Assembly: GCA_009919985.1 (NCBI GenBank)
Contig: RGAX01000183.1
Span: 1 to 5,640, forward strand
Source: Opitutaceae bacterium
GTDB taxonomy: Bacteria > Verrucomicrobiota > Verrucomicrobiia > Opitutales > Opitutaceae
DNA length: 5,640 nucleotides
Reading direction: 5' to 3'
The position numbers and the translations under genes were made by a program. Positions within the stretch are counted from its first letter, which is position 1. Each line of letters begins with the position of its first letter. Shown piece after piece: positions 1 to 5,543 of the stretch. The notes beneath the pieces are model-generated. The model did not search any database. It worked only from the letters and a program-made list of their open reading frames with translations, and had not been told where the DNA came from.

Positions 1-7
1 CGACCCC

Positions 8-1408
8 ATGAAACCTGCCGCCCCTGCTGCTTTCACTGCTGAGCAACACCTCGCCGCGATGAACCGCCGCCACTTCTTGCGCGGACTCGGGGCTTGCATC
101 GCGTTGCCTTCGCTCGCCTCGCTCGTGCCGACTCGGGCTCTCGCCGCCGCGCCTGCCGCCAAAGGCCTGGCTACGACCGCCACGGGCGCACCCTTGCGCA
201 CAGCGTTTGTGTATTTTCCCAACGGTGCCATCCCCGCGAGTTGGTGGCCCGAGGGCAGTGGTACGAGTTTTAATTTTGGTCCCACGCTCCAACCGCTCGC
301 AGCGCTGCGTCACCAATTGCAGGTCGTTAGCGGTCTCGATCACGCCAATGCTCGCGCTGGCAATGACGGCGGTGGCGACCATGCGCGGGGTAACGGTGTG
401 TTTCTCACCGGGGTGCGTCTCAATAAGAGTGCGAACGACATTCGCGCTGGCATTTCGATCGACCAGACGATCGCCAATCAAGTCGGCCACCTCACGCGTT
501 TTCCTTCGCTTGAGCTTACCTGTGATACGGATCGTCGCGCGGGCAACTGCGACTCCGGTTACGCGTGCGCGTATCAGTACAATCTGTCGTGGCGCTCCGC
601 CACAACGCCGATGCCGCCCGAGTCGAATCCGCGCCTGCTCTTTGAACGTATGTTTGGCGCTGGCCCGCGCGGCACCCGTGCCGAAAACGCCCGTCTGCGC
701 ATGGAGGCGCGCCGTTCCGTCCTCGATTTCGTCAACGAAGACACGCGCCGCATGCAGAGTCGCCTCGACCTGCGCGACCGCGAAAAACTCGATCAATATC
801 TCACAGGTATTCGCGAAGTAGAAATCCGCATCCAGAAAGCTGAACGCTTCGGGGCCAACGTCGATCCCGACCTCGCTACGCCCGCGGGTATTCCACGCAG
901 TCACGGCGAACATGTGCGCCTGATGTACGACTTGCTCGCGCTCGCGTTTAAGACCGACTCCACACGCGTCGCCACCTTCGCCCTCGCGCACGACGGCGAC
1001 AACCGCTCCTTCAGCGAAATTGGTGTCGCCGAGGGTCACCACGATCTTTCCCATCATCAGGGAAATCAGGAGCGTATCGCGAAGATTGCCCGCATTGACC
1101 GCTGGTATTCCGAGCAATTCGCCCGTTTCCTTCAAGATCTCGAGTCTACTCGCGACGTCGATGGAAACTCCGTCTTGCACAACACGCGAATCGTCTATGG
1201 CAGCGGCAATGCCGACGCCAATCGTCACTCGCATGACAACCTACCTGTAATCCTCGCCGGCGGCGGTGGAGGCCAGTTGAACCCTGGTCGCTACGTGCGC
1301 CACGGTTCGAAGCCCATGACAAATCTCTATCTTAGTCTTGCCGATCAAGCAGGCGTGACGGGCCTCGAGCGTTTTGGTGATTCGACGGGTCGTTTAGCGA
1401 ATATCTAA
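8..1408 (+). CDS. Tat-exported DUF1552 (HXXSHH family) protein
   Basis: Complete 466-residue protein of the DUF1552/HXXSHH family, whose biochemical function is not established. The N-terminus carries a twin-arginine signal: R20-R21 within NRRHFLRG, then a hydrophobic stretch and a likely signal-peptidase site near ALA-A (residues 44-47), so it should be exported folded to the periplasm. The body has family hallmarks: a YFPNG segment just after the signal peptide, a GNGVFLTG segment, and the naming motif HDLSHH at about residues 345-350. Near the end are a YGSGNADANRHSHDNLP block and a Gly run. I list the first ATG, but the in-frame ATG at 59 (MNRRHFLRG) is an equally good start and gives a more typical Tat leader; no clear ribosome site decides between them. 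In Verrucomicrobia and Planctomycetes this family usually follows a DUF1592/DUF1588-type gene, which would lie just left of the window. Family assignment is confident; function is unknown. Confidence 0.92.
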   Translation: MKPAAPAAFTAEQHLAAMNRRHFLRGLGACIALPSLASLVPTRALAAAPAAKGLATTATGAPLRTAFVYFPNGAIPASWWPEGSGTSFNFGPTLQPLAALRHQLQVVSGLDHANARAGNDGGGDHARGNGVFLTGVRLNKSANDIRAGISIDQTIANQVGHLTRFPSLELTCDTDRRAGNCDSGYACAYQYNLSWRSATTPMPPESNPRLLFERMFGAGPRGTRAENARLRMEARRSVLDFVNEDTRRMQSRLDLRDREKLDQYLTGIREVEIRIQKAERFGANVDPDLATPAGIPRSHGEHVRLMYDLLALAFKTDSTRVATFALAHDGDNRSFSEIGVAEGHHDLSHHQGNQERIAKIARIDRWYSEQFARFLQDLESTRDVDGNSVLHNTRIVYGSGNADANRHSHDNLPVILAGGGGGQLNPGRYVRHGSKPMTNLYLSLADQAGVTGLERFGDSTGRLANI

Positions 1409-1473
1409 GTTGCTCCGTTGCATAGGCTGAATTTGGCGCGCTATTAGTGTTCCTAAACGTATGGCTGTAGTTC
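1409..1473. other. convergent intergenic spacer
   Basis: Short spacer between the ends of the DUF1552 gene (+) and the CobW-type gene (-). It holds no gene. Its only structure is the left arm of a hairpin that reaches into the 3' end of the CobW-type gene, described separately. Confidence 0.6.
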
Positions 1474-1499
1474 TCAGGCCATACAGGCTTTGAAAGCCT
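1459..1499. terminator. tandem hairpins between convergent genes, possible weak bidirectional terminator
   Basis: GTATGGC at 1459-1465 pairs with GCCATAC at 1478-1484 (7 bp, 12-base loop). It is followed at once by AGGCTTT (1485-1491) and AAAGCCT (1493-1499), a second inverted repeat with a very tight loop. The first hairpin spans the stop codon of the CobW-type gene. Neither side has a proper T tract, so an intrinsic terminator is only a possibility suggested by position; the second repeat lies in coding sequence and may be chance. Confidence 0.3.
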
Positions 1500-2910
1500 C
1501 CGTGAGCGCGGCGCGGTCGAGATTCTTGCCGATGAATACAAGAGTGTTACTGCGGGCTTCGCCGGATTTCCATTCGCGGTCGAACTTGGCGTCGAAAAGC
1601 ATGTGCACACCTTGAAAAACGAGGCGTTTGTTAGAACCTCTTACGGCGAGGACGCCCTTCATGCGGTAGATGTCTCCACCTTTTACGCGGAGGAGTTCGC
1701 TGATCCACTCGTTCAGTTTTTTACCGTCGAGGTCACCGGGGTTACTGATGCCAACGGAGGTGACTGCTTCGTTGTGTGTGTGGGCGGCGTGGAAATCCTG
1801 CTGCCAGGCGGGGCGCGCGGCCTCGCCCATGACGTGAATATGGAGCGGGTGTTCGCCGCAGGCTTCGAAGACGAGGTAGAAACCGGGCTCTTTGACCTTA
1901 AGCACGAACTTTCCGTTGCCCTCGCTGAGGAGAAGACGTTGGAGCGTAGCGCCAGGAACGAGGGCATCGCCCTCTTTGAGGCGGGCTTCCCAATCAGCGA
2001 AAACGTGGACAGCGGCGTCGCGCGCGATCGCGATGGCGGCTTGGGCTTCGGGGGTATTCAGGTCGCCGTTGACGGGTAATTTCACGGGCATGACGACGAC
2101 ATCGAGTTCGTTTTCGTTACCGTGGTGATGGTGCTCGTGGTCGCACTTGCCGTGGTCGTGGTCACAGTGTGAGTGATCGTGGTCGTCGTGGGCGTGATCA
2201 TGGTGGCCAATGACGAATTCGTGGGCGCCGATGGGCAGCGCGTAGGCGCCGGCCCATTCGAAGGGATATTCCGGTTGGAGGAACTTGGGGTCGACTTCGA
2301 CGGCGCGATCGAGGTTGAAGCCGCCGATGTTAAGGACGCGGTCGAGGGGTACGTCGGCGTTTTGTGCGCGATGAATTTTGGCGACGGCGTTGATCGTACG
2401 GATGCGGGCCTCGAGGGGCGCGAGTTCGGCGGGAGGGATGAGGTCGGTTTTGTTGAGAATGATGACGTCAGCGAAGGCGAGTTGCTTCACGGATTCGTCG
2501 TCGGTACCGAGGTGTTGAAGGATGTGCTTGGCGTCGACGACGGTTACGATGGCATCGAGGCGGAAGTTGGCCTTCATCTCGTCGTCGGTAAAAAACGTCT
2601 GCGCGACGGGGCCTGGGTTAGCGAGGCCGGTGGTCTCGATGAGGATGCCGTCGAGGGGTTCCTTACGCTTCATGAGGCGGCCGAGGATGCGGATGAGATC
2701 ACCGCGCACGGTGCAGCAGATGCAGCCGTTGTTCATTTCGAAGAGCTCTTCGTCGGATTGGATAACGAGTTGGTTGTCCACGCCGACCTCGCCGAATTCG
2801 TTTTCGATCACGGCGAGTTTCTTGCCGTGTTGCTCGGTCAGAATGCGGTTGAGGAGCGTGGTTTTGCCGGCGCCGAGGAAGCCGGTGAGGACGGTGACTG
2901 GAATGGACAT
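1474..2910 (-). CDS. CobW/COG0523 family metal-trafficking GTPase with His-rich insert
   Basis: Cytoplasmic G3E-type P-loop GTPase of 478 residues. Visible in order: Walker A GFLGAGKTT (10-18); the CICC metal-binding motif typical of COG0523 (63-66); ETTG (92-95), the Walker B-side segment; NKTD guanine-specificity motif (153-156); a His/Asp tract (236-263) with 14 His and 2 Cys; a middle segment (about 270-380) with a further Cys/His cluster; and a CobW C-terminal domain (about 383-476). Characterised relatives are zinc chaperones or act in cobalamin or nitrile hydratase metallation. The CICC motif and His tract fit zinc, cobalt or nickel handling, but the exact metal is inference. The ATG at 2908-2910 places Walker A at the usual distance from the N-terminus. 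No Shine-Dalgarno is seen; the preceding bases are pyrimidine-rich. It is the last gene of the minus-strand cassette, 66 bases after the lipoprotein gene. COG0523 genes are often zinc-repressed, but I see no operator here. Confidence 0.93.
   Translation of the reverse strand: MSIPVTVLTGFLGAGKTTLLNRILTEQHGKKLAVIENEFGEVGVDNQLVIQSDEELFEMNNGCICCTVRGDLIRILGRLMKRKEPLDGILIETTGLANPGPVAQTFFTDDEMKANFRLDAIVTVVDAKHILQHLGTDDESVKQLAFADVIILNKTDLIPPAELAPLEARIRTINAVAKIHRAQNADVPLDRVLNIGGFNLDRAVEVDPKFLQPEYPFEWAGAYALPIGAHEFVIGHHDHAHDDHDHSHCDHDHGKCDHEHHHHGNENELDVVVMPVKLPVNGDLNTPEAQAAIAIARDAAVHVFADWEARLKEGDALVPGATLQRLLLSEGNGKFVLKVKEPGFYLVFEACGEHPLHIHVMGEAARPAWQQDFHAAHTHNEAVTSVGISNPGDLDGKKLNEWISELLRVKGGDIYRMKGVLAVRGSNKRLVFQGVHMLFDAKFDREWKSGEARSNTLVFIGKNLDRAALTEAFKACMA
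2122..2205. repeat. low-complexity CAC/GAC-type tract encoding the His/Asp-rich segment
   Basis: Within the CobW-type gene, this stretch is built almost wholly from His and Asp codons (GTG/ATG and GTC/ATC on the + strand) with two Cys codons. It encodes residues 236-263, a flexible metal-binding tract between the GTPase domain and the C-terminal part. Such tracts vary in length between relatives, so it is a likely site of repeat slippage. Confidence 0.7.
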
Positions 2911-2976
2911 GAAAAAGAAGAAAGGCTTAGCTTGGCGAACGGAAGCAGGCGAGCAACGCCGGAGCGTGACCGTGCC

Positions 2977-3447
2977 TTATTTCTCTAGGTGGAATTCTAC
3001 CTTCTCAAATTTGGTGCCCTTGATCTCGACGGTGAAGATACCGGAGAAGTTGATGGTGGTTTTGAGCCAATCGGCTTGGACTTCGAATTGGGAGGTGTCG
3101 CCGACGGTTTCGCCGGTGGAGGGATTGGCAACGGCTTGGAGGGTGAGAGGCGTGAATTTACCGCCGGGCATCGCGACGAGCTCGAGCGTCTGGGTTTTGA
3201 TACGGACAAAGTTCTCAGCGTGGCCGTCTAGGATCCAAGCGGTGAGTTTACCGGTAGTGGCGTCGCGGAGGAGTTCGAGGTTGTAGGCGTGCTCGCCGAT
3301 TTCGACAAGGGTGCCGCCGTGGGGGGCAGTGTGGGCGTGTTTATTTTCGGCGGGGTGATCGTGGCCGGCGTGGTCGTCTTTTTTGGCGCAGGCGGCTAGG
3401 GTGCAGAGGATAAGGGCGGCGAGGGTGGGGCGAATTAAGGTGATCAT
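2977..3447 (-). CDS. small His-rich lipoprotein, putative periplasmic metal-binding protein
   Basis: A 156-residue protein with a classical lipoprotein signal: hydrophobic residues 3-16 and lipobox LAAC (17-20), so lipidation is expected at Cys20. The mature N-terminus is rich in Lys, Asp and His (His 26, 29, 31, 37, 39 and 43) and ends in PHGG. It is followed by a compact beta-rich domain with segments such as LTAWILDGHAENFVRI and a STGETVGDTSQFEVQADW stretch. Small lipoproteins of this kind occur next to heavy-metal efflux genes in Verrucomicrobia and related phyla, but I know no established function or symbol. Membrane-anchored binding or delivery of a divalent metal in the periplasm is inference from the His ligands and the neighbours. 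The start is fixed by the lipobox; no Shine-Dalgarno precedes it. It lies 66 bases upstream of the CobW-type gene and downstream of the adaptor gene. Confidence 0.85.
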   Translation of the reverse strand: MITLIRPTLAALILCTLAACAKKDDHAGHDHPAENKHAHTAPHGGTLVEIGEHAYNLELLRDATTGKLTAWILDGHAENFVRIKTQTLELVAMPGGKFTPLTLQAVANPSTGETVGDTSQFEVQADWLKTTINFSGIFTVEIKGTKFEKVEFHLEK

Positions 3448-3522
3448 AAATCAAGACTTTGAAGATATGGCTGCAAATGGCCAGAGGCCGGAGGAAATTT
3501 CTTAGTAGGGAGGAAGCTTTGA
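3448..3522. other. spacer upstream of the lipoprotein gene
   Basis: This is the part of the gap between the adaptor and lipoprotein genes that is left once the displaced adaptor frame (stop at 3523) is taken into account. It contains the leader of the lipoprotein gene. I see no clear ribosome site, promoter or hairpin in it. Confidence 0.4.
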
Positions 3523-3720
3523 TTAAGTGCTGGGCAGAAGGCCGACGACGTCGAGATCGTAGTCCGTGTAGCGCCGGTAGGTGCCTCGTAGCCAGAGTAG
3601 GATCGTGCGACCGCGGGCTTCTTTCCAGATCGGAACGATCGGGCGAAGGTTATCGGTGGTGGAATCCTGCGTGACGGGCGTCCACGTGAAGGAGGCCCCG
3701 TCGTCGTGGCAAAAGCTGTG
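3523..3720 (-). pseudogene. displaced 3' end of the adaptor gene (+1 frame continuation)
   Basis: On the minus strand the frame one base ahead of the adaptor frame is open from 3807 to a TAA at 3523-3525. Read from 3720 it gives 65 residues starting HSFCHDDGASFTWTPV and ending DLDVVGLLPST. Most codons end in G or C, matching the neighbours, and the peptide looks like ordinary protein. There is no ATG, GTG or TTG anywhere in this open frame, so it cannot be an independent gene with a normal start. The simplest explanation is that it is the true C-terminus of the adaptor, put out of frame by one extra base (or two missing) between about 3710 and 3750. Dropping one base near 3721 joins LLAA to HSFC and gives a product of about 500 residues. 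I do not recognise the tail as a named domain. Confidence 0.6.
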
Positions 3721-5026
3721 CCGCGGCGAGGAGGGAGGGAAACCGTTTTTGGTACGAGGCGAAGTCGTCGTTGGCGAGAGCGGCGGTGGCTTCGACGACT
3801 GTTTCGGCTAGGGCGCGGAGCGCGGCGAGTGGTACCGTTACTGTAGCGGGAGAACTCGGCGTGGTGGGGGAGGTGGCTTCGTGGGCGAGTTGGGCTTGGG
3901 CATCGACCAGTAGGGCGCCATGGGTCACGACTCGGTCGCCTGCCGAGAGGCCGGAGAGAATTTCAACGAGCGTGTCGCCGCGGCGACCGAGCTTAACGGT
4001 GTGGGGTTCGTACTGGCCGGAGCTGCGTTCCACGTAGGCGATCGGGCCAGTCCCACGGTCAAGGATCGCAGAGCGTGGGGCGGCGAGCATGGCGGGTGAG
4101 GGGACGAGTACGCGGCCCTCGGCGACCACGCGGTGGGGCAGGCGATGCGGTTCGCCGCCAGTGCTGTAATGCGGGTTGGGTAGCACGGCGCGGACTTTGG
4201 TTGTACGCGTTATCGCATCGAAATTGGGGTCGATGAAATCAATCGGTGCGTGAATGACTTCGCCGGGTACGGCACGCGTGGTGATCTCCAGCGATTGGCC
4301 CACCCGAAGCCACGGGAGGTCTTGTTCGTAAGCGTCAAAAACGAACCACATTTTGGAAAAATCCGCGAGTTCAAGGAGACGGTCGCTGACGCTCACGTAT
4401 TGGCCCTCGTAAACGGATTTTGCCACGACGGTGCCGTTGAAGGGTGCGCGCACGATGATGGTGGCGCTGGGTTGCTGGGATTGCGTGAGGGCGACGACGT
4501 CTTCGGCGGTGAGTCCGAGTTCGAGCAGGCGTTCGCGCGCCAAGGCTAATTCGGTGGCAGGGCCCGCTGAGCCGATGCGCAGGCGCTCGACGAAGATACG
4601 CTGGGCTGAAAGCACTTCTGGGCTGTAAAGCGTGATGAGCGGCGCTTGGGCGGCGACCTCGGCGCCGATGTAATTAATATGGAGCTTTTCCACGCGGCCG
4701 GGCACGCGGGCGGCGACGATGCGGTGGCGGGTGTCGTCGTCTTCGATGCGCCCGTTGACGCGCAGCGTGCGCTCGAGCGGTTGAAGGGTAACGAGTGCGG
4801 TCTCGATGCCGATGGTGGTGATCGTGTTCGGCGAAAGAGCGATGACGCCAGTCGGAGCTGCGGCGTTGGGCGCCGCCGCTGCGACGAGCGCCATGCCGCA
4901 AACTGTGCATTTGCCCGGTTGCTCCGAGGTGATCCAAGGATGCATCGGGCAGCGATAGATCGCGCCAGCCGCGAAGAGCGAATACGTCACGGCTAGCAGC
5001 AGTAATTTGAAGATGAGGCGAGGCAT
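3650..5026 (-). CDS. RND efflux periplasmic adaptor (CusB/CzcB type) with N-terminal heavy-metal-binding domain, probably frameshifted at its 3' end
   Basis: Membrane-fusion (HlyD/CusB) family protein of 458 residues as read. In order: hydrophobic signal segment (about 4-22); a heavy-metal-binding domain (24-47) with Cys26-Pro-Met28-His29 and Cys40-x2-Cys43-Gly-Met45; the first half of the barrel-sandwich domain (about 100-140, VPGRVEKL); a short alpha-hairpin with AQRIFVERL and TELALARERLLELGL; the second half with VRAPFNGTV and EGQYVSVSDRLLELAD; a beta-barrel with WFVFDAYEQDL; and a membrane-proximal domain ending in LSAGDRVVTHGALLVDAQ. Such adaptors link an inner-membrane RND pump to an outer-membrane channel for Cu/Ag or Co/Zn/Cd export. 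The last 22 residues (Arg-rich, ending HAGFHHR) look out of frame; a coding-like continuation exists in the +1 frame to 3523. No pump or channel gene lies beside it. No Shine-Dalgarno precedes the ATG. The family call is firm, the metal is not. Confidence 0.9.
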   Translation of the reverse strand: MPRLIFKLLLLAVTYSLFAAGAIYRCPMHPWITSEQPGKCTVCGMALVAAAAPNAAAPTGVIALSPNTITTIGIETALVTLQPLERTLRVNGRIEDDDTRHRIVAARVPGRVEKLHINYIGAEVAAQAPLITLYSPEVLSAQRIFVERLRIGSAGPATELALARERLLELGLTAEDVVALTQSQQPSATIIVRAPFNGTVVAKSVYEGQYVSVSDRLLELADFSKMWFVFDAYEQDLPWLRVGQSLEITTRAVPGEVIHAPIDFIDPNFDAITRTTKVRAVLPNPHYSTGGEPHRLPHRVVAEGRVLVPSPAMLAAPRSAILDRGTGPIAYVERSSGQYEPHTVKLGRRGDTLVEILSGLSAGDRVVTHGALLVDAQAQLAHEATSPTTPSSPATVTVPLAALRALAETVVEATAALANDDFASYQKRFPSLLAAAQLLPRRRGLLHVDARHAGFHHR

Positions 5027-5108
5027 GACGGTGTTGATGTACTAAGCGAGGCAGCGCGTATCCCTGGACGGACGCTCCTATGATGAGCGACGCCTTGGCG
5101 AAGCGGGA
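5027..5108. other. spacer between the cysteine-protein and adaptor genes
   Basis: This 82-base gap separates two co-directional minus-strand genes. It contains only a short CGCTC/GAGCG inverted repeat on the minus strand and no T tract, so I see no convincing terminator or promoter. Read-through from the upstream gene is likely. Confidence 0.4.
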
Positions 5109-5447
5109 TCAGGATTTCGGTGCGGATTTGGTTTTGGCGGCGGCGTCGAGTTTGGTGAGGAACTTGGCGGGCTCTTTCTTGAAATCGTCGCTGCAACCAT
5201 CACAGCAGAAGAAGACCACGCGGTCGGGTTGGCCGGCGACGCGGTGGATGTAGGCGGTGGCTTCGCCCATGGCGCCGAGGTCTTCGCCGGAGACGAGACA
5301 GGTTTTCAGTGGGTAATTCGTGCGGGCCTTCGCGATGAGTGCGGTGTCTGCCGGCGAGACGGATTTGTTTTCTGCGGCGATGGCAGTGAAGCCGAAACCG
5401 ACGAGAATAGCAGAGGTAACGATGAGGTGATGGAGGGTGGATTTCAT
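5109..5447 (-). CDS. small exported TRASH/YHS-like cysteine protein, putative metal-binding
   Basis: A 112-residue protein with a Sec signal peptide (Lys2, hydrophobic 8-23, probable cleavage at AIAA-EN around residue 25). The mature part is one small domain: YPLKTCLVSGEDLG (Cys50), then a beta-strand segment, then VVFFCCDGCSDDF with Cys81, Cys82 and Cys85, then a helix FKKEPAKFLTKLD. This Cys...CC-x2-C layout followed by FKKEPAKF resembles the treble-clef-like TRASH/YHS metal-binding domains that accompany metal transporters. Periplasmic binding of copper or another soft metal is inference. It ends in a Lys-rich tail. It is the first gene of the minus-strand cassette, with its promoter expected in the divergent region to the right. 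The ATG at 5445-5447 gives a good signal peptide, but no Shine-Dalgarno is seen before it. Confidence 0.85.
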   Translation of the reverse strand: MKSTLHHLIVTSAILVGFGFTAIAAENKSVSPADTALIAKARTNYPLKTCLVSGEDLGAMGEATAYIHRVAGQPDRVVFFCCDGCSDDFKKEPAKFLTKLDAAAKTKSAPKS

Positions 5448-5543
5448 GGATTTGAGATGAGTTTAGAGACCATTAACCCTAAAGCCACGAAATCACCCGA
5501 ATTTTTTTAAAGGGATTTTCGATCAGCAGGGGTATAGAGAGTT
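5448..5543. promoter_or_regulatory. divergent intergenic region with AT-rich imperfect inverted repeat
   Basis: This region must hold the promoters of the minus-strand cassette and of the plus-strand gene at 5544. AAATCaCCC (5490-5498) and GGGATTT (5512-5518) form an imperfect inverted repeat around a T7/AAA core (5502-5511), a plausible operator or promoter element for either direction. TATAGA at 5533-5538 resembles a -10 box, but I find no matching -35. AGGGG (5528-5532) and AGAGAG (5536-5541) may serve as ribosome sites for the plus-strand gene. No known Zur, Fur, CueR or CsoR site is recognisable by eye. Confidence 0.35.

Noticed and set aside
207..821. Open frame of 204 codons on the + strand inside the DUF1552 gene
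   Set aside because: It overlaps the DUF1552 frame, which carries the family motifs. The alternative peptide is Arg/Ser/Ala-rich with no motif.
2122..2205. Possible CRISPR-like or tandem repeat array
   Set aside because: The repetition is explained by runs of His and Asp codons inside a protein; there are no regular repeat and spacer units.
2173..2988. Long open frame on the + strand (271 codons), rich in Val, Gly, Asp and Glu
   Set aside because: It lies opposite the CobW-type gene, whose motifs (Walker A, CICC, NKTD) prove the minus strand is coding. The open frame is a by-product of GC-rich codon bias; its peptide shows no domain.
2522..3286. Second long + strand open frame (254 codons)
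   Set aside because: It overlaps two convincing minus-strand genes and crosses the spacer between them. The peptide is low-complexity, rich in Ser, Arg and Val, with no recognisable motif.
4250..4549. Open frame on the + strand opposite the adaptor gene
   Set aside because: Antisense shadow of a well-supported adaptor domain region, with no independent evidence.
5073..5096. CGCTC/GAGCG inverted repeat between the cysteine-protein and adaptor genes as a terminator
   Set aside because: Only five base pairs and no T tract; likely chance in GC-rich sequence.
4993..5196. Minus-strand open frame bridging the cysteine-protein and adaptor genes
   Set aside because: Arg/Gln-rich peptide out of frame with both neighbours and overlapping the 3' end of one and the start of the other; no domain or ribosome site.
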